Shown here: in pieces, positions 45,034 through 56,826 of the stretch | How the letters are laid out: each line of letters opens with the position of its first letter | Numbering within the stretch: position 1 is the first letter of the stretch | Assembly: GCA_021292165.1 (NCBI GenBank) | Contig: CM037877.1 | Location: 209,230,715 to 209,294,714, forward strand | Length of the DNA stretch: 64,000 nt | Reading direction: 5' to 3' | DNA from: Shinisaurus crocodilurus | Taxonomy: Eukaryota; Chordata; Lepidosauria; Squamata; Shinisauridae | The notes under the pieces: generated by a model | The model's database searches: none | Told to the model about the DNA's origin: nothing | The model's input: only the letters and a program-made list of their open reading frames with translations | Program-made: the position numbers and the translations under genes

Positions 45034-48000
45034 TCATACAACAGCAACAGCGTTGTTGACATCTGATGCTGTTCCTTCATCTATGGATTTTGATAAAAAA
45101 AACTTTTGCAGGAATGACTTTACCTGCCAGAAAATTTGAACCACCATCAAATCACTTCTGATGTATCCCTCCTTATGACACAGTTTTATCTGCAAACCCA
45201 AAACGTTGTGTATTGCTATCTGCCTGCAGCATAGCAATCCTGCCTTGGTTTCCTGAAAAAACTGTAATAGGTTTTTCACATCAATCTCAGCATCATTTAA
45301 ACATTTTTTAACAATTTAAACTATTTAAACAAATGCATTCACTATTCAAGCTTTACAATAGCATAATAGCACAATACATAATACAATGCATTCAGTTCAG
45401 CTTCAGTTGAACTCTAACTTTTAAATGATTGTTTCTAACAAAATCAATCAAACAAAGTATGATTATAAAAATAACAAACTTCAGGTGTGTTCTAGTTGTT
45501 CTTACTATCACAACCACAACTGGCATTTCTGTGAATCTGTAAGCCACCTGTGCTCTGACTTGTAACTCTTAGTCTGAAGTGTGATGTTCCTTCCAGATAA
45601 CAAACTCCTTTTCAGAGCTCTCCAAGCATGTCCTGTTGGTCTAACAGTCTGCCTATCACACTGACAGCAATACCTGGCCTTGTTGCTTGTACAGTAAAGC
45701 TCAACAGCCCAATGCTTCTGTGTAGCATTCAAACTGCTTTTCCATCAGCATGTGCTTGAAAATCCTCATTTATTTGGAGTCTCTCACTGAGTTAACTATC
45801 TCCAAAATTCTCAATCACATCCATGATATTTCTTTGGTTTGTTGCAGTAAGTACTGCCCTCTTGGTTCTCCCTCAACCTCTATTTACAAATAAACAGTTG
45901 ATCCTCCACCAAGCAGTTTCAATTCAATGAAATTCCAAACCCTGGATCAATTATATCATATTGCTTTTATCTGTCCAGAAAAAACAATAGATCTTCCAAC
46001 TAAACAAAGTACATACAGTCTATGTCTCTGTTCCTCCTGTTTAACTAACAAACATTGATCTGCCTCTCTGTGCAAATCTCACTTCAACAATGTTTGAGTT
46101 CAAAACAGAATTCCAGCCTCCAGCTGATTCCTAGCTTTCCTAAAGAAAATCTCACAGATAGTTTTCCAAAGACTTCCTCTCATTTAAAATGCTTATGTTC
46201 CAATATTTCAACTGTGAAATATCCATACATTTCCACATTCTTAAACATCAGTCTAACTGTTTCCAAAGCAAATTGTTGTTGCACTCACTCATGATTATCC
46301 TGCTCCTTTTAACTTGAGCAAAAATCACAAGCAACCAATCTTGCTATTTTGTCATATAACCTTTTTCCAATCTGGTTAGTTTTCAATTAAAAAATCTATC
46401 TGGTAACAATGAGTTCCATGAACTGCTGTTTGTTTCCCCAGCTTCCATGTTTTGTTCTTTATCCAAAGAATTCAACTCAGCTTGCATAGCCTGAAGCTAT
46501 GGTTCAGCTTCCTTAACAGACAATTTTTCACCTCTTTGAAATTTTGAAGTTTCAAATGGCTTTTTCTGCAAATTCATCCTGATATCTCACAGGTTGTTTG
46601 ACTCACCTGTTTCTTACCTCATCAGTTATCAGGTTCCTGTTCCAATAAATTTGCACCAATGATGAACAATCATTTGTTTAGTCTCCACTAAACCAAATGT
46701 GTATCAGAGTTTGTCAAATTTCACTGACTGTCTTTTAGCAAATGCTTTTCTATTCTGACTCTGAGCTTGATGCATCCCCTGCATTAACAGAATTAATTTT
46801 GAAAAATGATCTCACCTTTTTCATTTAGCATTATACCAAACACTTCTAGATAATCTCACTATCCAAGTGTTGTTCATGTGAAACACAATATTCTCATTTC
46901 TAGAAAAATCTCATGTAAGCTCCCTTACAGATTTCGTCTAACTTTGAGGTGTATGTACCTACATATCAGATCTAAGATCCTGAAATGTTTCTCCAGAAGA
47001 TTCTTCCTTCTACACTACTTTCTATAAGGTGTACAGTTCAATACAGAACTAAAACTTCTATCATGTACATAATCAAAACATTTAAGAGCTTCTACCCAAA
47101 CCTCATTATCCAAATTAGTATCACCTCTTCTGAGTGTTTGTTTACTCTTCCACATAATCCATGTGTTCAATATCACATCCTGTTAGAAAGTCATCAAAAC
47201 ATGCACTGAATTGAACTTCCCCATATCTGAAAAGAAATAGGTAACATGGGTAATATGCTTGTTTCCCATCCAAGCACAAAACACCTTGACTTTGTTCAAT
47301 ACTCCAGCTTTCTATCTAACATGTACACAACCTGTACCTAGTGTATTGATCAATTAACATCATGAAATAACGTGCCTTTCCTCTAAAAACCATCAGAGTA
47401 TCCACAAGATTACCAAGAACAAATTTAAATGAAATGAACTGGTTTTACAGCTTGCCTTCCAGTTTACCTGTTGAAGCTAGCATCCCTTGTTTATGTGCAC
47501 AAAATTACCTTTCATGTGAAAATTACAATTTTCAAATGCTTTCCCCACCAACAGTTTGCATTTTCTTTCACAAGCCTGTGAATCTAAATGATCAAACATT
47601 CATGTGATATGCATGCATGTACATGTCATACATATAAGCATTTAACCTTTTATAGTTGCATCAGTACAACTTTCCATTTCTTTATTTACACCATTACAGT
47701 ATGAAAGAAATAATCCATCTCTTAGCTTTGCCATATAAACATACCTACTAATTCAGTATTTTACATTTTGCTACAGAAAAATCCACAATATACTCAAGTC
47801 ATATATACATTTAGTACATTTCCTGACATTTCAGAGAGCATATATTACACTTTCTTGAATCCAAGTTATCCAAACTTTCAAGAAATACATTTCAAAACAT
47901 GACTGTTAAACTCTGACCATTTCATAGTCCTCTTCCTGCTTATTTATGTCCAACACAGAAAGCTTCGTTTAAACAATCCACTGTTTTCTGTCCAAACAAA

Positions 48001-48630
48001 ATAATGTCCATTTTGTTATGTCCTGGGTTAAAATACAAAGGTTTTCCCATCAACAGCACCCCTGCTGATTTCAAGCTCCTTCTTCTGTGATCCCACATGA
48101 AGAAAATGAAGAACAGCTTCCCATTTTAAGCACAGCTTTCTCTGTTCAAAACTGCCGCGCTGCTTTTCTCTGTTGTTTCAAAACCACGCCTCCGCTGGTT
48201 TGATACAGCCTTCGCTGTAGTATCAGGTTTCCCTTTTGCTGCGACATGACGCTCCAGACGCTTTACCCACGTCAGACGTAATCCACGCATTTGTAATCCA
48301 AGCCACTTGTTGATACAATGCAAAAGATAGCTGATCCGCTGCTGTGTGAAGAAAACTGTAAGTGAAATATGATCCTCCTGCTGCTGTAGCCTTGATGAGT
48401 AGACACACAGAGCCTCCTGAAGATTATTTCCTTGCCCGATACAGCTCCTTGACAATCACTCCAGCAAGCTGTGGAATACGATATCCTTGTGTCCAGCGTT
48501 GTTCACTTTTCAGCCTAGTAGCTGCCCGAACCTCGGATTTTGCCAAGCCTGGCACCTCCGCTTCAGCTGCTTCCAAAACGAAAAATCCTCCGTCTCTCTG
48601 TTTGCATTTTTCAGTTGTGCTGCATTCCAA
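45034..48630 (-). pseudogene. Degenerate copia gag-pol
   Basis: No long frame survives, but short blocks in several frames are recognisable in order along the minus strand. About 48,630-48,126: two frames of 68 and 109 codons of gag-like position, unrecognised. About 47,030-47,110: VWVEALKCFDYVHDR followed by TPY, matching the integrase 'fWaEA...Y..NR...TPY' block. About 46,060-45,990: DQCLLVKQEEQ then LYVLCLVGRSIV, matching the RT segment in which LVGR stands where catalytic YVDD is expected. About 45,925-45,790: LGGGSTVYL and GQYLLQQTK, the RT connection. About 45,279-45,034: an RNase H-like stretch with QIAIHNV and HKEGYI. The assignment is by eye. Confidence 0.75.
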
Positions 48631-48808
48631 GCCGCTGTTATCAGCACCAGCTCTAGCAACACCGCATCGACTTTCCCGGTTATTTACAAACCGTTCTTAC
48701 AAATAGTAAACAAATTCCTTTAACTCTATAACTGCTGAATTTTTCCAAACTGCGTTCTGTGGCTTATCTGCCCATCAGATAACCATCAGATCGTTATCTG
48801 ATCCTTAT

Positions 48809-48822
48809 CTGGGCCCATAACC
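48809..48822 (-). other. Primer-binding site for half initiator tRNA-Met
   Basis: Minus strand GGTTATGGGCCCAG, two bases inside the 5' LTR. It is the exact complement of the anticodon stem and loop of eukaryotic initiator tRNA-Met (CTGGGCCCATAACC, nucleotides 27-40). Priming from a cleaved tRNA-iMet at this internal place is known for Drosophila copia, unlike the usual tRNA 3'-end priming. Confidence 0.8.
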
Positions 48823-48824
48823 GA

Positions 48825-49363
48825 TGTGAGAGTTGGACTGACCCGGGTTCAAAAGCTCCCCTAGCCAATGACCCTCAGTCCCAGTCACGCAAGCGGAAGG
48901 AGGAGATAACAGCAGTTAATAAAGATTAAAGAGTTTATTTGTAAGACCCAATTACATGGGATTAAGGCAATCAATGCATTTCTACTCACTACATCATTGC
49001 AGACTCAAACCCACTACCCCAGTGGTAAGGCTAGATGAAGTGAAGTCCAGAACAATCCACATGTCGTGCTGAGACGAACAAGCAGCAGAGAGAGATGAGG
49101 AAGGAATGACGGAACAGAGCAAGTGTGCTAGCTTATATACCCCAGACCCTGCATCTTTGAATAGGATATTACTCACCCAGTTGCACAACCTACTCATCAA
49201 CATGTTTACCCCAAATCTGTTCAAGGCTGCTGAGTCATGTCACCTCGAGACCATGTCTCCTGACCAAAGACCTTCTGTACTTGAACTCAAGTAACACCCA
49301 CCAGGTCAGGTGACAATCCCGATGTCAGGTGGTAATCTCGTTCTGCCTATGCAAAACCCAACA
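48825..49363 (-). repeat. 5' LTR of the copia-type element
   Basis: 539 bp, promoter-bearing copy for minus-strand transcription. TATATAAG on the minus strand at about 49,132-49,139 and AATAAA at 48,934-48,939 delimit a likely R region near the (C/T)-rich 'ttccttcctcatctctctct'. Confidence 0.9.
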
Positions 49364-49441
49364 GCACCCCCCCAACCAGTATGGCTGGCTGAGGGGTGCT
49401 GGGAATTGTAGTCCAACACCGCTGGAGGACACCAGGCTCTG
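49364..49441. mobile_element. hAT-type palindromic MITE, right half (split by LTR element)
   Basis: 'accagtatggctggctgagg' and 'gggaattgtagtccaacacc' continue the element begun at 44,396. The right terminus is degraded ('caccaggctctg'). Confidence 0.75.
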
Positions 49442-49671
49442 GCCTAATGTGATTCAAGTTATTTAATTGTATTCAATATTAAAATAAATTTTAGGGTTCC
49501 CCCACCCACCCAATAATATCTTAAAAGTTCCTAGTGCATGTTGGTGATAGCATGCCTTGGCACTAATTGGCCAGAATGCTGGAAGATAGGAGCAAGTTTG
49601 CTTCCTACTGAATTGGGGGGTATTCTGCCTGCGCTCTTTTTCTTTCATCTCCACAAGTTAGTGGTCTAGAG

Positions 49672-49807
49672 CAGCCTTCACCAACCTGGTGCTCTCCAGA
49701 TGTTGTGGACTTCAACTCCCAGCATCCCCAGCCAGCATGGTCAATGGTCAGGGATGATGGGAGTTGTGGTCGAAAACATTTGGTGGGACCCAGGTTGGGT
49801 AAAGCTG
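49672..49807. mobile_element. hAT-type palindromic MITE, complete with TSD
   Basis: Flanks gtctagag (49,664-49,671) and ttctagag (49,808-49,815) match 7 of 8. Ends 'cagccttcaccaacctggtg' and 'ccaggttgggtaaagctg'. Confidence 0.85.
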
Positions 49808-50052
49808 TTCTAGAGATTTACTTTTTAAAAAATATCTAGTTTATACTTTAAAAAATTAGTTATTTACTTTAAAAAAAACTGGGTCAGTGGGTATTTTAAA
49901 AATCTTGGGATTAGCCTGAACTTGCAGAGGATGTGACTTTACCATCTAGTCACCTTTTCACCACTCCCTATTCCCCTTCCTGCAACCTGCCTTTTATAGC
50001 ATCTTGCTTGAAGAAGAGATCTGGGGATCTTGAAAGCTTGCACAATTTTTGG

Positions 50053-50079
50053 GTGTGTGTGTGTGTGTGTGTGTGTGTG
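50053..50079. repeat. (GT)n microsatellite
   Basis: About 13 GT units. An (AAAG)n tract follows at about 50,171-50,201. Confidence 0.9.
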
Positions 50080-50209
50080 ATCTTTTAGTTGGCTTAATAA
50101 AGGTATTACAGCAACATAGATTTAAAAAAAATATCTTATGGTCAATATAGCTACCTTTGCTTTTTTTAAAAAAGAAAAGAAAAGAAAGAAAGAAAGAAAG
50201 AAATTCAGG

Positions 50210-51615
50210 AAAGGGATTGGGGGACACAGACTCCCCAGTGGCTACAGTGCAGAAAGCTGCACTCGCCTATGCCTGCTTTATCTTTGTTTCTGCTCCTATC
50301 TGAAATCCTTGAGGTGCTCAGACTTGCCAATTTCTGCCTGTATCACCACCTTACATTCATTGGCACTAAAGCCCTGACATAGATTTTGAATACAGAATTT
50401 TGATGTAAATGGAAGTTCAAAAGGGTCCTCTTGAGGTATTCTTGTGGAAATCAACCTTTGGAGATGAGCTCAGAAGAGATTGCTGCCAAGCATTGGTACA
50501 TTTCTTGGACACAATGAGGTAGAAGAAGCTTCAGGTTTCTTCATGCCAACCCCATCCAGGAAGATCATCAATGGCAATATGGTGCCAAGAGTTCTAAAGG
50601 CACAATGTCACAAAAGGGTAACCACAGGGAAAGTTCAATAACAGAGCCCTCATGTGTACTGTAGATGCAAGGCAGTGTGACCTCAGTGTTAGAAGACTGG
50701 TATGCACATATGGATGCAGAGGAAATGGAGCACCTCTGGCTGCTGACCAAGGAAATGGAAAAAATACTTCTCATGCCATGAGAAGGGTGATGTGCATGCA
50801 AGTAATTGATATCAGACTCAAAATCTTAACCAGAGATGAGGGCAACAAAGGCATGTGCTATGTGAAGATAGACTGGTGAGTGGCTTCTTCAGCCACAGTG
50901 CTTCCCATTATGTCATTTGGGATTGGACAGAGGGACATTATTATCATGATAAGCCAAAATATTGTGTGACCTTTTGTTTGTTTATGCTATTTATACACAT
51001 CCCCATAAGAGAAAGTTCGCTGGGTTAGCTGGTAGAACAATAAAACAAAACAAAACCCCATTACAGGAAAATAGAATAAAATGCCAACTTTCCCCAGGTA
51101 TATATAGCTGACTCAAAATATCTGCTCCTTTTTTTACATACACACACACACACACACACACACACCATATACCATTTTCATATTGCTACAGATGACATTC
51201 AGGCCATCTCACTCTAATGGCATGAGACAATAGCCACAAATTTGCGCAGATCCGGGAAGAATCCAGCGGGCCCATTTTAAGTCCTAAAATAATATAAGAT
51301 GAGGTTTAACAGACCTAGTGTGTCTACATTAGGCACTGTAGGACTTGACCTAGGAGACTTTCTGGTACCAGCTCCAGCACTGCTGTGTTTGCTGGACTAC
51401 TGACCTGCCAAACTAAGGTGCCTATTATAGGTTTGCCATGCCATACCTTGAAGAAGCTCACTGCCGCTTTCTTTTACCTTATGGACAGCTGACTTGATCT
51501 GAAGCCTTTTGCTAACCCCAGGGATTTTCTAAGGCCTGCCATTCTTCCACTGCTGCTTGAGCCATCTACCATTGCCAGAGCTTGACCTGGCAAAGCTTTA
51601 AGTACCTGACATTCT
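50210..51615. other. Unassigned sequence
   Basis: Contains (CA)n at 51,139-51,166. The 75-codon frame at 50,652-50,879 is not recognised and has no supporting context. Confidence 0.4.
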
Positions 51616-51619
51616 ATAT

Positions 51620-51755
51620 CAGGGGTTGGAGATGTGTGGCCCTGCAGATGTCATTGGACCAAAACTCCCATCACCCTAGACCATGGAACATGCTGGATGG
51701 GGATGATGGGAGTTGGAGTCCAACAACATATGCAAGTTCAGACTCATCCCAAGAT
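51620..51755. mobile_element. hAT-type palindromic MITE variant, diverged
   Basis: Starts 'caggggttggagatgtgtgg', arms 'ttggaccaaaactcccatca' and 'gggagttggagtccaacaac'. The right end is decayed. Confidence 0.65.
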
Positions 51756-51852
51756 TTTTAAAGTAATCCCCCCCACCAGTTTTTAAAGTAAAAGTCTAGG
51801 TTTTTTTTAAAAAAGTAAATACTTTTTTAAAAAAAGAAGTAAATATCTAGAT

Positions 51853-51989
51853 CAGCTTTACCCAAGCTGGGTGCCTCCATATGCGTTCCACTACAACTCC
51901 CATAACCACTGGCCATTGACCATGCTGGCTGGGAATGATGGGAGTTGGAGTCCAACAATATCTGTAGGGCCACACATTCCCCATCCCTG
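51853..51989. mobile_element. hAT-type MITE with mixed termini
   Basis: The left end CAGCTTTACCCAAGCTGGG belongs to the 'cagccttccccaacc' family. The right end 'cacattccccatccctg' belongs to the family seen at 16.5 kb. Flanks atctagat and ttctacat match 6 of 8. Confidence 0.7.
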
Positions 51990-51994
51990 TTCTA

Positions 51995-53605
51995 CATTGT
52001 AGCATGGCATCCGTTATTCTGATATCTATATACCTAGAAATACAGATAACTCCAGAGTTTAGAGCTGTATGCCCTCTAAGAGTCCAATGAGGGGTAAAAG
52101 AGGCCCAACAACCTTCACTTACAGCTAAATATTCCTTGAGGTCTCTAAGACAGCTCCTGCCGAAAACCTTGGATTTTGTTTAGTAGCAATTTTGCAAATT
52201 GTGTATCCAAAAATGTAAGCTTAGAGAGAGAAACCTCCAGCTGAGAAATGCTGGGCTGTCATCTACATCTCAGAGTCAGCTCCAAATAATACCACAAAGG
52301 CTGACATGATTTTGACAGCATCAGCTTGGATTCTGTTTTTAGCTGTCCTTCTAAGCTTTCTCTCAAATCAGCTTTATAAAATCACAAACTTCTCTGTTTT
52401 GCCCACAATTCCATTCTACATATACTCTAGTTTACAAAATAATCAATCTATGGGATGTATTATTTACCCTGGAGTATCTGCCCCATTTAAAATACAGGAA
52501 CCTGAAGTGACTTTGGAGCTTAGACTTATCCCTGGCCTTGGGACACAGGGTGGGGGACTGTCAAATTTGAGATTTTGGCTCTGGTCTTTGATGATAGGAT
52601 ATTTGCCAAATTCATAACCAAACCCAAGTTTGGAATTACCCCAAGGGCAAGTTCAGTTTGGGGCACTATCCTCGTTTTCTGATGGGTTGTTGTTGTTTAT
52701 GGAAGAGGCCAACAGAAATATGGCCCATAAGTCTACTGTTCTGGGGCCACAAATTGTTTTGGATTCTGGGAGCACCAACAGTGACTAACATTAGCCCTTT
52801 GTTTTCCTGTTTTGTATTTCTCTTGTCACACATCAGATTGTAGATGGCAACTTGGTTTATTCTGTTCCTAACAACATGCCTGGGGCAGTGAACTAGGGAG
52901 GAAGGAGACAGGACACATGCGTGTTGGAGGGAGAGTGAGGGGGAGTGAATGCAGTGACCTGATTTTGTTGGCAATGCTGCAGCAGCACACTGCTCCTGCC
53001 TGATAAAAAGCCCATCAGCCCAGTTTGAAGAGTTGCTGCTGCACTTGGTGAGAAAATGTAGGCACAGGGCTAGACATTTTAATTTTAGTTTTAGGCATGT
53101 GCTTTTCTAAGTAGGGATGTGATTTTTTAAAAAAAATCTCAATAAGAGCCCCCTCCAAACAGCAAACAGAGAAGTTTGACCTGAAGATGGCTTGGCTTGG
53201 CTATGTATCACAGTGTGCTGGCCCTGGGAAAATCAACGTCTGGCGATGCTATGGCATAGAGATCAGGAGGGTTGGCATGAGCTCTTATTTGAACATGCTG
53301 CACTTCTTGGTTTTGCAAGAGGCAAGAGGGCCAATATTGTTGTAGGTTTGCTCTGCTGTCTACCGTGATTGTTGCAACTAAGTTTGTCACCATGCCTTTC
53401 CCCTAAACACAATGGCTGATCAGAGTTTGGGATCTGACAAAAGAATGTTAATGTTTAATGGTTACCTGAGGTCTCATATGACAGATTGTTAGAAGTTGAG
53501 ATCTTGATACAGAGAAATGTTTTGGAATAGGAAAGCCATCAGAGTTTGGGGAAGGTGACATGGTGTGTGTGTGTGTGTGTGTGTGTGTGAAGGAACCAAA
53601 GAAGC

Positions 53606-53636
<31 letters not shown>

Positions 53637-54460
53637 TAGAGCAGAGACAGCATCAGAGATATTGAGAGCTATAAGCTAAAGGCTGGAAGCATTTTCAGGA
53701 TGCAGGCGCCTCTTTTGGGGGGAATCTGAGGAGAGGTAGCAGATCTGCTGCCTGATAGGAGCACACATGCAGCTTGACACCACTTATGTTCTACTTATAT
53801 AGTGATAAAGAAAGCAAATATTATAAAAACACCATACATCTCCAGTGTTCCCTCCTCCAAGGGACAACAAAACCCTTGTAGTGCTGCCCCTGAAACCTCA
53901 CACCCCCAGAGAAAGTGGGGAGTGTGCAGCAATATCCTATTATTTAAAACTGCCCATGGTTTTATATGAAGAGCCTTTGACACTGGAGTAGGCTGGAGGG
54001 CTTGCGTGGGTAAGGTGAAGGCATCTCCCTCTCTCCAACTTTGTCAACAATTATTGGGGCAGGAGGAAATTGACCCTTACATTCCACACAAAGCGTTCCC
54101 CAAACACCTGTCACGAGCATATGTGTGCTAGCCTCAATATGCTAGGGTTCTCCCAGCCACCATGATTAGCAAGCATGCTCTGGCCATAGTCCTGGGTTGG
54201 AAAGGGTGTGTGTGTCAGGGTAGCAGGACTTGCAACTCCTGTGAGGTTGCTCTGCTGCAGGATCTGAAAGAGCAAGGCAGCCTTGCAACAGTGACAGAAG
54301 TGGTGACCAGCTGGCCCTTTTGTTCATCAATTCCATGGCCTTTGGGAACTCCCTGGTCTGAGCAGCCCGGAAGCACTGACACTGGTAACTCTTGAGTCCT
54401 TCTGCCCATTTTCTCATTAGAAGAGACTGGCAGGTGGATCCAGCACAGGAGGCAGGTATT

Positions 54461-54503
<43 letters not shown>

Positions 54504-54586
54504 TGGCAAAGGGTTGTCTGTTCCCACCCTCTACCATGCCCTGCCCATTTTACAAAACCTTGATGTACTGGGGACTAACCATGCAC
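51995..54586. other. Unassigned sequence with microsatellites
   Basis: (GT)n at 53,561-53,589, (TTGA)n at 53,605-53,637, and (GT)n at 54,461-54,497. The frame at 52,306-52,617 has a hydrophobic N-terminus but no recognisable family or splice context. Confidence 0.45.
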
Positions 54587-54672
54587 TCTAGACACATTTA
54601 CTAAGAAGTAAGTCCCATTGTGTCCAATGGAGCTTACTCCCCAATCATTGTGCTTTGGACAGCAGCCTAAAA
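54587..54672. mobile_element. MITE ('aagtaagtcccattgtgtcc' family)
   Basis: 'tactaagaagtaagtcccat' and 'ccaatggagcttactccc' inverted arms. Fourth locus of this family in the window. Confidence 0.6.
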
Positions 54673-55230
54673 CTGTTCCACAACTTCCTTATGAAGCAGG
54701 AAACACTTGGCCAAGTCAGGAGCCCGGTTGACATTTTAGGTGCATCCTTATCATACATGCTGGCTGATGAAGCAACCGAGTAGATTTTTGTGGTTTCTGC
54801 TTGACTGGGACTTCTGAATGTGTATGTGCATATAGATTACTCTTCTGGTGAGAAACTGACCTCAGCTAGAAACTATCTTGAAGATAACCAAAGGTTGAAG
54901 ATAACCAAAGGTGTTAATATTGTAACCAAAGGTGTTAATTGTGCATGGACCCAAGATCACTGTGCACACTTTTTTTTAATGACAAAGTCAATAAAAGTTG
55001 ATTTTCCCCCCTAGCAAGTATTTTAGCACGCTGAATTGGTCTTATGCATGCTTCAATAGGTGTCTGTACTGCAACTTGCCACAACATCTCAGTTCAACAT
55101 TTCCAAAGATTTTTCCCCCCAGGATGTGGCAAATCACAATTTAGACACGTGTCACAATCACAGATCAACACTTCTGAAGTTACTGGGGAAAGTACATTTC
55201 TGATGATTTCATCATATCAACAATGTTGTA

Positions 55231-55703
55231 GGTTACGTCTTATTCAGCAAAAACTTTTGTTTCATGTTTATTGGACACCACAACATCTTTTTAATCAAGG
55301 TTTGTCTAAGTCAGCTGTTGGAGGTGTAATACTGTGAATGCTTCATGTACCCATATGTTTTGGCAATGCCCAGTGGTTGCTTCTTTTTGGGTAGAGGTCA
55401 TAGTATGGATAAATCTAGTATTAGAATGCTCTTTAATATTTACCGATGCACACATTCTTTTAAATCATTTACCTGCTGTATGGAATTTATCACAAGGACA
55501 ATGTATGTGGATCTTCTGCACCCTCTTGACAGCCAAAAGACTGATATTACAAACACTGGAAAGTTAAATGCTCACCTCCTATAACACAATGGATTGAGGA
55601 CCTAATAACACTTTCAACATTTGAGCAGGTGGTATTTAGACACCACCTGCAGATGGATAAATACATAGAGATTTGGTCTGCTTTTTCTGAAGTTTATGCA
55701 TAA
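55231..55703 (+). pseudogene. L1 ORF2 C-terminal fragment
   Basis: The end of the L1 ORF2 protein, after the RT domain. It contains the cysteine-rich motif CWRCNT...CTHMFWQCP (about 55,316-55,370), then FWVEV, then LLTAKRLILQT and, in another frame, PPITQWIEDL to a stop at 55,701-55,703. At least two frameshifts (near 55,310 and 55,555) break the frame. Non-functional. Confidence 0.8.
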
Positions 55704-55903
55704 CTATCTTTATGGATAATTGTATTACTACATACTTTTTGATACTTATGGATGTATATTTCATACATATTTACTTTAAGTGACCATTTAAAATACTGTA
55801 AGAAAATTGTATTTTTGTTGTTGTTGTTCATTTTTCTTCTTTTTAAATGGTTTTTGTTTTGTCTTGGTGTAATTCACATTTTAAAAACTATTAAAAAAAA
55901 AAG
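55231..55903 (+). mobile_element. L1 LINE, 5'-truncated, 15-bp target duplication
   Basis: The perfect direct repeat atcaacaatgttgta is found at 55,216-55,230 and 55,904-55,918. It brackets a segment that starts inside L1 ORF2 and ends in an A-rich tail at 55,892-55,902. The long target duplication, 5' truncation and poly-A tail are the outcome of target-primed reverse transcription. Confidence 0.85.
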
Positions 55904-55919
55904 ATCAACAATGTTGTAT

Positions 55920-56818
55920 TTAACAGTCAGTTGCAGTGGTTGTGAGGCAGAGAAAAAAGATGGGAAAATGAGCAATGCGTGAAACATACTCCATTAGAAA
56001 TTCTATTTTCCTAAATTCCCACCTCCCAATGGATTTCCATGGAAAATCAGTTGCTCAAATCAACATTTGAGTGGTTCCATGTGGGCATCTATCCTTCACT
56101 GCATTCACTCTAATCCAAGACCCCAGATATGTTTTGTGCATACAGTTTTGCCTGTGGTCGCAACACAACATGGAGTTTGTATTCTTATATTGCTACATGA
56201 ATCCTTAGTCATTCTCATGCAATCATATTTTGCCCAAGGACACATTGCATCATGGAGGTTGTATTAAAACTGTGTAAGCAATTATCCATTCTAGTGGATT
56301 TGGGGATTATATGCTCACAATTTTAAACAGGTCTTGCTTGGCATGCAAAGGTTGTCATGAGATTTGACAGGAGGTGGTTTGGTAACACATGTATTAATAT
56401 TGTGAAAATGAAGATACTGCAAGAATTCAAAATACTTGTTGCCATGGTGCTAGAAAAAAATATTAGAGCACTCCCTGGATAAATATGCAGCACATGCAGC
56501 TAAGCTAAAGTGATATGAATTTTGCGAAATTTTGCCCTGCAATTTCAGAATTCTGTTCCACTTTGATGGAACTGAAAATTTTGAATCGAATTCTGTGTTT
56601 GGTGGATTTGTCAGCAGCCCTCACAATAGCACCCTCTACTTCACACCCGTTGCTACTTGGTACCACTGATCTGTCCCTGTTCTACTTCTACTGAGCTTCA
56701 CACCTGTTTCTTTTCCCTAATGCCTATTATTCTTTCCATATCATCTGGAAGCCTTGTCTCTGGCCTAGCATGGCTATGTGCTGTGACTCCAGCTGATTCT
56801 CTGGTGTGAATGTAGCCT
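55920..56818. other. Unassigned sequence
   Basis: AT-rich, nothing recognised. Confidence 0.4.
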
Positions 56819-56826
56819 GTTTACTC

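Larger units (their letters stand above)
44454..49363 (-). mobile_element. Ty1/copia-type LTR retrotransposon, complete, coding-dead
   Basis: 4,910 bp: two 539-bp LTRs (TGT...ACA on both strands) around a 3,832-bp interior, flanked by the perfect 5-bp duplication gcacc (44,449-44,453 and 49,364-49,368). Minus orientation is shown by four signs. There is a purine tract AAAAGCAGGGGGA beside the left LTR and a primer-binding site beside the right LTR. Each LTR has TATATAAG followed about 195 nt later by AATAAA. The pol remnants also read leftwards. The integrase remnant precedes the RT remnant, the order of Ty1/copia rather than gypsy or retroviruses. It inserted into an hAT MITE. Confidence 0.9.

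Noticed and set aside
48126..48455. 109-codon minus-strand frame read as a host gene
   Set aside because: It lies inside the copia-type element between the 5' LTR and the integrase remnant, in gag position, so it is best treated as decayed element coding sequence.
52306..52617. 103-codon frame with a hydrophobic start
   Set aside because: Looks like a signal sequence at first, but the rest matches no family and there is no splice or polyadenylation context.
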